NCBI RefSeq assembly: GCF_000718515.1
Contig: NZ_JNZS01000007.1
Location: forward strand, 310,001-374,000
Length of the DNA stretch: 64,000 nt
From: Micromonospora parva
Lineage (GTDB): Bacteria; Actinomycetota; Actinomycetes; Mycobacteriales; Micromonosporaceae
Reading direction: 5' to 3'
Part shown: piece after piece, positions 1 to 7,328 of the stretch
How positions within the stretch are numbered: position 1 is the first letter of the stretch
Layout of the letters: the number at the start of each line of letters is the position of its first letter
Notes under the pieces: generated by a model
Database searches by the model: none
What the model saw: only the letters and a program-made list of their open reading frames with translations
What the model was told of the DNA's origin: nothing
Translations under genes and position numbers: made by a program

Positions 1-1127
1 CCTTCGTCCGGCGGCAGGGCTACCGCATCATTCTCGACCGGCACGGGCTGCAGGCGCTGCGCGAAAGCCTGCCGCGCGCGCTGTACCAGCTGGCGCTGGC
101 CACCGGCGACGAACCCGGCGGGCACCTGCGCTTCACCGACAGCCGGCTGCGTGACGCGTTCACCATCACCTTCAAGGACGAGCCGCACGCGACCCGCCAG
201 GTCGACCGGCTGACCCTGCGGTCGATCCTGCAGTCCGGGCTGAACGGGCGCATCCACTACGGCAAGGACGCCGTCGCCGTCGACACCGGCGGCCCGGCGG
301 GGCTGCGGCTGCGGTTCTCCGACGGCGGGGCCGCCGCGGCAACTGTCGTCGTGGGCGCGGACGGCGTCGGCTCGGCCTTACGCCCACAGCTCATGCCGGA
401 CGCGGACCCGGTGAACACCCCGATGGCGGGCATCTACGGCCGGTCGCCCCTCCACCGAAACGGCGAGAGCGTCATCCCGGAGGCGCTGCGTACCAGCGGG
501 GTCCTGGCCCTCGCCGACCGGCCGGGCCGCGCCTTCTTCTTCACCTCCATGCGGTTCGGCGAGAGCCCCCAGGAGGCGTTCGGGCGCCTGGCCCCGGGCA
601 ACTACGCGCCCACCGGCTACGACTACGTCATGTGGGGACTGCTGCTCCAGCAGCAGGAGGTGCCCGTCGACAGCCGCGGGGACCTGCTGGCGCTGTGGAG
701 GCTGGCCTCCCAGAGGAGCGTGGACTTCCACCCGGTCATCCGACGGCTGGTCGGCACCGCCGAGCTGGACGCCACGGTGCTCAACCTCTTCGCCACCGGC
801 CGTCGCCCACGCCGGTGGGCGGTGCCCCGCGCGACGATGATGGGCGACGCCGTGCACGTCATGCCGCCGTTCGGCGCACACGGCGGCAACACCGCGCTTC
901 GCGACGCCGCCCTGCTCGGCCGCAAGCTGGTCGAGGCCCGCTCCGGCGGCGCGTCGGTGGAGGAGGCGATCGCCGGCTACCAGGACGAGATGGTGCCCTA
1001 CGCGTTCCGCGCCGTCGACACCGCCGCCGGGTTGATGCGCCGCCTCACCGGGGGCGCGGCCGCACCGCACTGGGTGCTGACCCGCGTGTTACCTCGGCTG
1101 CACCGGGTCACCGTACCGGAGGCATGA
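1..1127 (+). CDS. FAD-dependent monooxygenase (5' end outside window)
   Basis: The frame is open from base 3 to the stop at 1127, so the N-terminus and its dinucleotide-binding GxGxxG motif lie upstream of the window. The visible part matches class A flavoprotein monooxygenases (PHBH/TetX-like): VVVGADGVGS, the conserved GADG motif in the middle of the fold, then GDAVHVMPPFGAHGGNTALR, the second FAD-binding motif (GDAxHxxPPxxxxGxN). Such enzymes hydroxylate aromatic or polyketide substrates with NAD(P)H and O2; the substrate cannot be told from the sequence. The stop overlaps a possible ATG of the downstream MarR gene, so the two are probably cotranscribed and the regulator may control the oxygenase. 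Confidence 0.9.
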   Translation, partial: FVRRQGYRIILDRHGLQALRESLPRALYQLALATGDEPGGHLRFTDSRLRDAFTITFKDEPHATRQVDRLTLRSILQSGLNGRIHYGKDAVAVDTGGPAGLRLRFSDGGAAAATVVVGADGVGSALRPQLMPDADPVNTPMAGIYGRSPLHRNGESVIPEALRTSGVLALADRPGRAFFFTSMRFGESPQEAFGRLAPGNYAPTGYDYVMWGLLLQQQEVPVDSRGDLLALWRLASQRSVDFHPVIRRLVGTAELDATVLNLFATGRRPRRWAVPRATMMGDAVHVMPPFGAHGGNTALRDAALLGRKLVEARSGGASVEEAIAGYQDEMVPYAFRAVDTAAGLMRRLTGGAAAPHWVLTRVLPRLHRVTVPEA

Positions 1128-1135
1128 TTGCGGGC

Positions 1136-1621
1136 ATGCCTCACGAGCCGGCCCCCGCCTCCGCGATCGCCGAGCTGATGCGCGCCGGGCGGGAGATGTC
1201 GCGGCTGTCCATGGTGTTCCGGTACGCCATCGCGGAGCGGCTCGGCCTCACCGTGAGCGACCTGGAATGCCTGGACCACCTGGCGGACGTCGGATCCGCC
1301 ACCGCGGGGCAGGTGGCCGAACGGACCAACCTCACCACCGGGGCGGTGACCAGCATGCTCCGCCGGCTCCAGCAGGCCGGCTACGTGACGACCGAGCGCG
1401 ACCCGGCCGACCGGCGGCGGGTGATCGTCACCCTGCGGCCGGACCGGGTCGCCGAGTTGGAGCGACCGTACGAGCGGTTCGCCGAGCGGGCGGAATGGCT
1501 CATCGAGGGCTACAGCGCCGAGGAGGTCCAACTGCTGGTCCGGCACTACAACCGCATGCAGGCGATGTACCTCGCCGAGTTGGACCGCCTGCGCGGCGAT
1601 CTGCCCGGTCACGCCCGGTGA
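1136..1621 (+). CDS. MarR-family transcriptional regulator
   Basis: This 161-residue protein has the MarR winged-helix pattern: an N-terminal dimerisation helix, then LTVSDLECLDHL, a recognition-helix region with LTTGAVTSMLRRLQQAGYV, and the wing RDPADRRRVIVTL (the DxRRxxxxLT signature). MarR proteins bind DNA as dimers and are released by small phenolic or other ligands. Two starts are possible: ATG 1124, which overlaps the monooxygenase stop as ATGA, and ATG 1136. GGAGG at 1118-1122 is one base from the first and 13 from the second. I chose 1136 because the first leaves no room for the ribosome. It probably autoregulates and controls the upstream oxygenase (inference). Confidence 0.88.
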   Translation: MPHEPAPASAIAELMRAGREMSRLSMVFRYAIAERLGLTVSDLECLDHLADVGSATAGQVAERTNLTTGAVTSMLRRLQQAGYVTTERDPADRRRVIVTLRPDRVAELERPYERFAERAEWLIEGYSAEEVQLLVRHYNRMQAMYLAELDRLRGDLPGHAR

Positions 1622-1657
1622 AGCCCTGATGGTCGCGGGTGGGGTGACCGGGGTCGG

Positions 1658-2065
1658 CTATGGCGCGGGTTCCAGTACGACGACGGGGATCTGGCGGGCG
1701 GTCTTCCGCTCGTAGTCGGCGAAGCCGGGGTACGCGGCCTTCTGCGCACTCCAGATCCGTTCGCGCTCGTCCCCGGTGGCCACCCTGGCTACCAACTCGA
1801 CCTTGTCCGTGCCGATCTCCGCCTGGGCCCGCGGATTGGCGAGCAGGTTGTAGTACCAGTCCGGATTGCTGGGCGCACCGCCCTTGGACGCGAACACGGC
1901 GTAGCCGCCATCCACCTTCTGGTACATCATCGGGTTCACCCGAGGCTGGCCGCTTTTGGCACCGACCGTGTGCAACAGCAGCAGCGGCGCGCCCGCGAAC
2001 TGGCCGCCAACCTGCCCATCGTTGGCGCGAAACTCGGCGATGATCTTGTCGTTCCAGTCACTCAT
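1658..2065 (-). CDS. F420-type nitroreductase/deazaflavin-dependent oxidoreductase
   Basis: This 135-residue protein resembles the small split-barrel deazaflavin-dependent nitroreductase (Ddn) family. It has GGQFAGAPLLLLHTVGAKSG early, then PRVNPMMYQKVDGGYAVFAS, and NPDWYYNLLANPRAQAEIG, the conserved NPxWyxNLxAnP motif. Family members use reduced coenzyme F420 to reduce quinones, nitroaromatics or other electrophiles. The ATG at 2065 is preceded by GAGGAGAAGG, a strong Shine-Dalgarno; the frame stays open much further upstream but without coding character. It is convergent with the MarR gene and divergent from the secreted protein at 2298. Confidence 0.88.
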   Translation of the reverse strand: MSDWNDKIIAEFRANDGQVGGQFAGAPLLLLHTVGAKSGQPRVNPMMYQKVDGGYAVFASKGGAPSNPDWYYNLLANPRAQAEIGTDKVELVARVATGDERERIWSAQKAAYPGFADYERKTARQIPVVVLEPAP

Positions 2066-2297
2066 GCCTTCTCCTCGCTCACGCGGACCGGCTCCACAAA
2101 CCACGATACTGACAGTCTCGGCCGGGCTTGGCACGGCGACAACGCAGGGCGCTGGCTCACAACAGGTGCGGACGTGGCACCGGGCAGCGTCTCCCGGCCC
2201 TGCCGTCGGGGGTAGGTCGCGCAACCCGTTCCGGACAGGGCATAGTGGCCCGCGGTGCCATCGACGGGGTTGCTCGCTGTACAGAAGGTGGTGGGAA

Positions 2298-3392
2298 GTG
2301 ACGACGCGCTTACGTCTCCGCTGGACCGTGGCCGCACTGATCACGCTGACCGGCGGGACGCTCGCCGTGTCGGCGGCACCCGCGACGGCGGCCCCGGAGA
2401 CCGTCAGCATCCTGAGCGTGTCGGCGGAGAACGTGAAACCCAACGACACGGTGCGCCTGCGCTACCGGGTCACCAACAACGGACGCAAGGCCGAGACGGC
2501 CATCGTGGTGATCGGCGGCGGCCTGCGATGCACCTCCGGATGCCGGGTGGAACCGAACCTCGGGCCCGGCCGGAGTCAGACGTTCGACACGACGCTCGTC
2601 GCCCCCGACGCTCGCCCAGGTGAGATCACCGGCCTCAACATCTCGGTCGGTGTGCGTCTTGCCGGGCAGAACAGTTACGCCCACAAGATGGTCTACGTCC
2701 ACGGCCCGGGTGCGGCGTCGTCGGGCGAGAACAAGCCGGCGGCCGGCGTGCGTGGGGTCTCCGGCCGGGTCCGCGACGCCGACGGTAAGGCGATCGGCGG
2801 CGTGGCCCTGACCATCCAGGACAGCGCCGGGCACGAATACCGGACGACCAGCAGCTCCAGCGGCCAGTTCTCGATCACGTCGAGCGCCAGCAAGACGATC
2901 GCCGCCGGGTCCATCACTGTCCGCGCGACCAAGGACGGCTACCGCACCGCTCGCACGACCGTACGGGGCAGCGCCGGTGACGTCGCGACCGTGCGGCTGA
3001 CCCTCGCCGTGGAGGCAGCGCCCACCAAGGCGTCCCCGTCGCCCGCTGCGGAGGCGAGCCCGGTCGCGGCGGCGGGCGACGGCACCCCGGAGGCTGCGCC
3101 ACCGACGTTCAAGGCCGTCAGCGACGAGGCAGGCGGTACGTCGCCGTTCTTCCTCCTCGGCGGCCTACTCGTCGCCGCCGGCCTGGGCGCGCTCGTACTG
3201 GTCGTGATGCGTCGGAGGAACGCACCGGAGGCGGGTACGCCGGCGACGACCGAGTTGCTGACGCCGACCGGTGGGAGCATGGCCGACGCTCCGACGGCGG
3301 TGCTGCGCATCGGGCCCGTCGGCGGCGGGTTCCCGGGCTCGTACGGCCCTCCCCCGTCGGGTGGCACCCAGCAGAACGGCTACCGAGGCTGA
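2298..3392 (+). CDS. Secreted, membrane-anchored protein with Ig-like and carboxypeptidase-regulatory-like domains
   Basis: The 364-residue product begins at GTG 2298 after AAGG at 2285-2288. It has a signal peptide (basic start, hydrophobic core, cleavage near APATAA at about residue 33). A CARDB-like Ig domain (about 35-145) contains a Cys pair (RCTSGC). A carboxypeptidase regulatory-like beta-sandwich (about 160-240, GVRGVSGRVRDADGKAIGGV) follows. Then come a low-complexity Ala/Pro/Ser stretch and one transmembrane helix (about 280-302) followed by MRRR. The C-terminal 60 residues are Gly/Pro-rich and predicted cytoplasmic. This layout suggests a cell-surface adhesion or structural protein; no catalytic motif is visible. 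Confidence 0.82.
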   Translation: MTTRLRLRWTVAALITLTGGTLAVSAAPATAAPETVSILSVSAENVKPNDTVRLRYRVTNNGRKAETAIVVIGGGLRCTSGCRVEPNLGPGRSQTFDTTLVAPDARPGEITGLNISVGVRLAGQNSYAHKMVYVHGPGAASSGENKPAAGVRGVSGRVRDADGKAIGGVALTIQDSAGHEYRTTSSSSGQFSITSSASKTIAAGSITVRATKDGYRTARTTVRGSAGDVATVRLTLAVEAAPTKASPSPAAEASPVAAAGDGTPEAAPPTFKAVSDEAGGTSPFFLLGGLLVAAGLGALVLVVMRRRNAPEAGTPATTELLTPTGGSMADAPTAVLRIGPVGGGFPGSYGPPPSGGTQQNGYRG

Positions 3393-3438
3393 GGAACCGC
3401 GCTCTCCGTCACCCCGTCGGCGTGCCAGGTGAGGTGGC

Positions 3439-4362
3439 CTACCCCTGTGCAGGGCCATCGTCGGCAGTGGCGGCACGCAGCTCCTTGAGCACGTACGTGG
3501 CGGCCTTCTCGACAACCCGGACGCCGGCCTTCTGGCTCACGTGATGGTCGGAGAGCACCGCGATCAGCCAGTCATGACGGGCCTCGACGATCCGTCCGAT
3601 GCTGTTGACCAACCAACGACCTCCGTCGACGTCAGCGGTGTCCCAGCCGTTCTTGACGTAGACGGAACGATTGCCCGGCTCTCGGGCGGCGGTGATCCCC
3701 CATCGCTGCTCGGGGATCACCTTCGTCATGAGGCCCATGATGAAGGTACGGTCCTGCGGGGTCAGCGGTCCGGTCGGCGAGGTCAGCGCGGTCAGGAGAC
3801 GGAGCTGGTCGGCGGCCGTCGTCGTGGTGAGCCCCCAGTGCGAGTTGGGCTTGGTCTCCCGCAGACCGAACGCGCGGTTCGCGGCGGTCAGGCCGCGCGA
3901 GCCCTCGATTCGCTGCCACAGGGCCACCGCCGCATCGTTGTCACTGGACACGATCATGTCCTCGGCCAATCGCCGGGTGTTCGCCCCCAGGGTTTTGCCC
4001 GGCGGTCGCTGACGCAGCAGCAGGGCCGCCAGAATGTTGACCTTGACGATGCTGGCGGTCTCGAAGCGTTTGGTGCCCGCCGTCACCGCAGCCGTTCCCT
4101 GCCGGTCCAGTGCCGCGACCGCCAGGTGGCCGTCGAAGCGGTCCACGTAGGCCTCGATGCGCGTCCTCGCCTCGGCGACCCGGTCGACGGCCGGTGTGGT
4201 GGGGATCGGACTGGCAGGGGAAGGACCGACTGACGGGCCGGGGTGGTCGCCGAGGCGATCGCGAGTGGCGCCGAAGGCGGCCGTCGCCACACCGGCGAGA
4301 GACATGGCGACAGTGGAGACAACCCACCGGCGCGGCAGTTGCCGGCCTTTCCGCTCAGCCAA
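3439..4362 (-). CDS. Class A beta-lactamase-fold serine hydrolase
   Basis: The 307-residue protein has a basic N-terminus with RRWVVS and a hydrophobic helix (export or membrane anchor), a Pro-rich linker, then a penicillin-recognising fold. The nucleophile motif is SIVK (S104, K107) and the second motif SDN (140-142). The third motif is K-N-G (237-239) where true beta-lactamases have K-T/S-G, and no ExxLN motif is evident. That argues against an efficient beta-lactamase and for a peptidoglycan-related or degenerate hydrolase. Its start overlaps the end of the upstream lipoprotein gene by 8 nt, so they are cotranscribed, downstream of the SigE-family sigma gene. Confidence 0.85.
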   Translation of the reverse strand: MAERKGRQLPRRWVVSTVAMSLAGVATAAFGATRDRLGDHPGPSVGPSPASPIPTTPAVDRVAEARTRIEAYVDRFDGHLAVAALDRQGTAAVTAGTKRFETASIVKVNILAALLLRQRPPGKTLGANTRRLAEDMIVSSDNDAAVALWQRIEGSRGLTAANRAFGLRETKPNSHWGLTTTTAADQLRLLTALTSPTGPLTPQDRTFIMGLMTKVIPEQRWGITAAREPGNRSVYVKNGWDTADVDGGRWLVNSIGRIVEARHDWLIAVLSDHHVSQKAGVRVVEKAATYVLKELRAATADDGPAQG

Positions 4363-5041
4363 GGCGGGCCACCACCCTCGCCGCGATGACGTCCACCGCG
4401 GCCCGGCTGCCCGGATCGGGCACGCTGACCGTCGAAACCGTCTCGCCTCGTCTCAGCATCACGAACCACCTGACGGTGGTCCGGGCGTCGGCACGCGCGA
4501 TGCGACCTCGAATGAGCATGCCGGTGCCGTCGAGATACTGCGGATCGACGACGTCGAACGCGACCCGCGAGCCGAACGCCAGGTAGCTCGCGCACCGCAG
4601 CAGGACGCGACGGACATCGTCGACATTCCGCTCGGCCCATCCCGGCTCGTACGTCTCCACGACGTGATGGGCCTGCGACGAGCCGTCAGACGGCCGGTAG
4701 TAGCGCTGCACGGCCGCGCGCCGATGCGACTTGGCCGGGTAGTCGCTGCTCTGATAGCTGGGGCAGTTGTCCTGCTCCCACGGCCAGGGCGGCAGACCGG
4801 TTCGCGCGTCGTCCTCGCGCCAGTCCGAACCCAGCTCGCCGGCCCCCAGCAGCATGCCCGAGCCGCCCGGTTCCGCGTTCGCGGTGTGCCGCCCAGCGGG
4901 GCCGACGCCGGGCTCCCCCCGATGACACCCCGCGGCGCTCAGCACCAACGCGGTCAGGATCACCGGGACGACAGCGGCCGAGCCGCGGCCCTCGCCGCGA
5001 GGCCGGCCTCGGCCCCTCCCGCTGCTCGATACGGACACCAT
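4355..5041 (-). CDS. Lipoprotein of unknown function
   Basis: The 228-residue product has an Arg/Gly-rich N-terminus, a hydrophobic stretch and the lipobox LSAAGC, so it should be diacylated and held on the outer face of the membrane. The mature part has no motif I recognise; it carries a Cys pair that may form a disulfide (DNCPSY and LLRCAS). The start chosen is ATG 5041, preceded by GGGGGAGG; the frame continues upstream without coding signs. It lies 137 bases after the sigma factor gene and overlaps the beta-lactamase-like gene by 8 nt. The context suggests envelope sensing or cell-wall homeostasis under the adjacent sigma factor (inference). Confidence 0.78.
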   Translation of the reverse strand: MVSVSSSGRGRGRPRGEGRGSAAVVPVILTALVLSAAGCHRGEPGVGPAGRHTANAEPGGSGMLLGAGELGSDWREDDARTGLPPWPWEQDNCPSYQSSDYPAKSHRRAAVQRYYRPSDGSSQAHHVVETYEPGWAERNVDDVRRVLLRCASYLAFGSRVAFDVVDPQYLDGTGMLIRGRIARADARTTVRWFVMLRRGETVSTVSVPDPGSRAAVDVIAARVVARLG

Positions 5042-5178
5042 GGACCTCCCCCAACACAGATGTTCGCCACCGTGGGTCGCGTTCGTGACGACCGCGCGTG
5101 GTGGGTCATTCGCCGCCGTACGACAGGCGCGGCCCGGCACCAGCGGGATCCGTCGCACGTCGGCCGCAGCCGGACCGA

Positions 5179-5679
5179 TCAATGCCGTTCCTCGGCGAAC
5201 AGCTCGGCCCGGGTCTCGCCGAGCACCTCGCGCAGACGACTGAGCGAGCGCATGCTCTGGCTCTTGACCACCGCGGCGGAGACGCCCACGACCTCGGCGA
5301 CTGTCTCCACACTCAGGTCGTCCCAGTAGCGCAGCACGATGATCGCCCGATCCCGCAACGGCAGGGTGGCGACCGCGTCCAGCAGCGTCATGCGCAGCTC
5401 GGCCGGATGTTCCTCGCCCCGGTCCGGCGGAGCCGACATCGCCAACTCACGGCTGGAGCGACGACGCTGCTGGTCGATCAGGCACCGCAGCAGCACCTTG
5501 CGGGCGTACGCGTGCGGGTCGTCGGCGCGGCGGACCCGTCGCCAGTTGGCGTACACCTTGGCCAGCGTCGTCTGGGTGAGGTCCTGGGCGAGATGCCAGT
5601 CGCGGCACATCAGGAACGCCGCGTCGCGCAGGCGGCCAGCGGCAGCCTGCGCGAACTCGACGAAGTCCTCGTCAGCCAT
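5179..5679 (-). CDS. SigE-family ECF RNA polymerase sigma factor
   Basis: The 166-residue protein has the two ECF domains: sigma region 2 (about 10-75, DWHLAQDLTQTTLAKVYANW, with RLDxAEDLxQxTxxxxxxxW-like spacing) and region 4 (about 100-160, LPLRDRAIIVLRYWDDLSVE then a helix-turn-helix with VSAAVVKSQSMRSLSRLRE). This matches the actinobacterial SigE family, which directs transcription of envelope-stress genes. The start ATG 5679 overlaps the stop of the upstream membrane-protein gene (ATGGCTGA, 8 nt), so translation is probably coupled. The upstream neighbour, with one membrane span and a cytoplasmic N-terminus, may act as its regulator. Confidence 0.92.
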   Translation of the reverse strand: MADEDFVEFAQAAAGRLRDAAFLMCRDWHLAQDLTQTTLAKVYANWRRVRRADDPHAYARKVLLRCLIDQQRRRSSRELAMSAPPDRGEEHPAELRMTLLDAVATLPLRDRAIIVLRYWDDLSVETVAEVVGVSAAVVKSQSMRSLSRLREVLGETRAELFAEERH

Positions 5680-6556
5680 TCGACCGGGCCAGCGACGGGA
5701 ACCTCTTGGAACCGGTGACGACGAACTCCGCCGGCAGTTTCGTCCCCCACATCGGGCTCGCGGCGACAGCGGTCGCCTCGTCCACGGACAGGACGGGTCG
5801 TGCCGGCAAGGTCCCCTTGGCGCCCCAGTCCACACACGTCGAGATCATCAGATTGACCTGGACGCCATCGGGGTGATGCACCGTGACCATCTTGTTCTGT
5901 ACGCAGTTGTCGGGCACTTCGGTCAGCTCCACCGTCCCCGGGGCCGGGTTGCCGCCGAGGCCGCCCTGGTAGACGGAGAGCCGCAGCATCCCCGGGCCAG
6001 CGCCCCGATCCAGGTAGAGCTGCACGTACGGCGTGCTGGGGCCCGCCCCACTGCCCTGCAGACTCGCGTAACCGCTGGTCTTGCCCTCGGGCAGCAGCCG
6101 GGTGAGCAGTTCCAGGGCCCCCTGCGGTGTGGTGGGCAGCAGGTCACCGTCCGGTACCACGCCGATCCGCACGGTGCCGATCACCGTGGTCGAGGAAGTC
6201 GGCAGGCCCGCCCGGAAGGGGTTCGCCCGCCCCTCGTCGTCGACGCCCATCAGACCCGGCGGCCCATCGGAGCGCTGAACCGGGGACGGCGGGGCGGAGC
6301 CGACCGGCCTGGCCGGCGAGCCACCGGCCGCGCCGCCTGGTGGACCGACGTCATTCGCGCCGACGCCGAACGGCCCGACAGCCAGCCCGACCACCAGCAC
6401 CATCACCAGCGCCGAGCCGCCCGCGCCGAACTGTGCCAGGCGGCGCCGACGGCGCAGCCGGCGGCCCTGGACCATCGACTGCTGAACCAGATCACCCAAC
6501 GGCGGGGCGGGGTGCCGGGCCAAATCGTCAGTGAAACGCACACGGACGTCACCCAT
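5672..6556 (-). CDS. Single-span membrane protein cotranscribed with sigma factor (possible anti-sigma role)
   Basis: The 294-residue product starts at ATG 6556 after a GGGGGAGGGG ribosome site. The first ~40 residues are cytoplasmic and strongly basic (RRLRRRRRL), followed by one transmembrane helix (about 44-66), a Gly/Pro-rich linker and an extracytoplasmic region with two cysteines. There is no zinc-binding HxxxCxxC anti-sigma motif. A single-span protein with a short cytoplasmic N-terminus, overlapping a SigE-family sigma gene, is the layout of atypical anti-sigma factors, so that role is plausible but unproven. A possible ECF-type promoter lies about 50 bases upstream. Confidence 0.8.
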   Translation of the reverse strand: MGDVRVRFTDDLARHPAPPLGDLVQQSMVQGRRLRRRRRLAQFGAGGSALVMVLVVGLAVGPFGVGANDVGPPGGAAGGSPARPVGSAPPSPVQRSDGPPGLMGVDDEGRANPFRAGLPTSSTTVIGTVRIGVVPDGDLLPTTPQGALELLTRLLPEGKTSGYASLQGSGAGPSTPYVQLYLDRGAGPGMLRLSVYQGGLGGNPAPGTVELTEVPDNCVQNKMVTVHHPDGVQVNLMISTCVDWGAKGTLPARPVLSVDEATAVAASPMWGTKLPAEFVVTGSKRFPSLARSNG

Positions 6557-6607
6557 GTCCCGAACCCCTCCCCCGGCCGACCACCCGCTGTGGTGATCCG
6601 TCGCTGA

Positions 6608-6638
6608 CCAGACGGGTTGGTCAGCTGATTTGGTTACC
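6608..6638 (-). promoter_or_regulatory. Candidate ECF-sigma promoter of the membrane protein/sigma operon
   Basis: Reading the minus strand, GGTAACC (6638-6632) is followed after 17 bases by CGTCTGG (6614-6608), 52 bases before ATG 6556. The -35 AACC and -10 CGTC combination with 16-18 bp spacing is the general form used by many actinobacterial ECF sigma factors, which often transcribe their own operon. Assigned by eye only. Confidence 0.35.
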
Positions 6639-6681
6639 GCCTTTCCCAGAAAATTTTTCGGCGACGGTCGAGGGGGAACTG

Positions 6682-7194
6682 CTATCGAGGTCCGAGCCCC
6701 GTCTTTCCATCGATCAGCTCGCGCACGACGTCGAGGTGACCGGCATGGCGTGCGGTCTCCTCGATCATGTGAAGGATGATGCGCCGCAGGTCGGTGACCT
6801 CGTCGCCGAGCCAACCGGGATGACGCCCGCGCACCGGCGCGGACAGTGGCGTCGTGGCAACGACGGTGTTGGAACGCTCGCACTGTGCCCGGTAGAACGC
6901 GAAGACCACCGACGGTGGCCGTGGGGTGGTCAGGGGCGTGTGGTCGTCGTCGGGCCAGGCCAGCGGCTCGACGGAGCCGGTGGCGATCTCCTGGAACCAG
7001 TGTCGCTCGGCGTAGCCGAGGTGCTCCACGAGACCCAGCGGCGTCCAACCTGAGGGCAGCACCGCGGTGGTCAGAGCGTCGAGGTCAAGGCCGTCAACAA
7101 TCGCGAGAACACTGGAACGTTGCGCCTCCAGGAACATCAACAGTGCGTTCTTCTCAGCGTCGTCCACCCGGTCCACGCCCTTTCTGGTCAGCAT
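6682..7194 (-). CDS. DinB/DUF664-family protein
   Basis: The 170-residue protein resembles the DinB-like four-helix bundle (mycothiol-dependent metalloenzymes, DUF664). It has GWTPLGLVEHLGYAERHWF with the first metal-binding His in the LxHLxxxExxW context, and HMIEETARHAGHLDVVRELI near the C-terminus, carrying the paired His residues. In this superfamily three His residues bind a divalent metal and some members use mycothiol, the actinobacterial thiol; the substrate here is unknown. The start is uncertain: ATG 7194 was chosen, but no good ribosome site precedes it, and GTG codons seven and ten codons further in are alternatives. Confidence 0.82.
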   Translation of the reverse strand: MLTRKGVDRVDDAEKNALLMFLEAQRSSVLAIVDGLDLDALTTAVLPSGWTPLGLVEHLGYAERHWFQEIATGSVEPLAWPDDDHTPLTTPRPPSVVFAFYRAQCERSNTVVATTPLSAPVRGRHPGWLGDEVTDLRRIILHMIEETARHAGHLDVVRELIDGKTGLGPR

Positions 7195-7328
7195 GATGAC
7201 GGCTGGCACGGCACCTCGTCCGCCCTCCCGCCGGCGAATGCGGCACGCTAACAACCCGGGGCGACATTCTTCCGATCGACAGGCACGGCATGTCGATCGG
7301 AAGCGTCGTGGCGGACGGGCTCAGCCCG

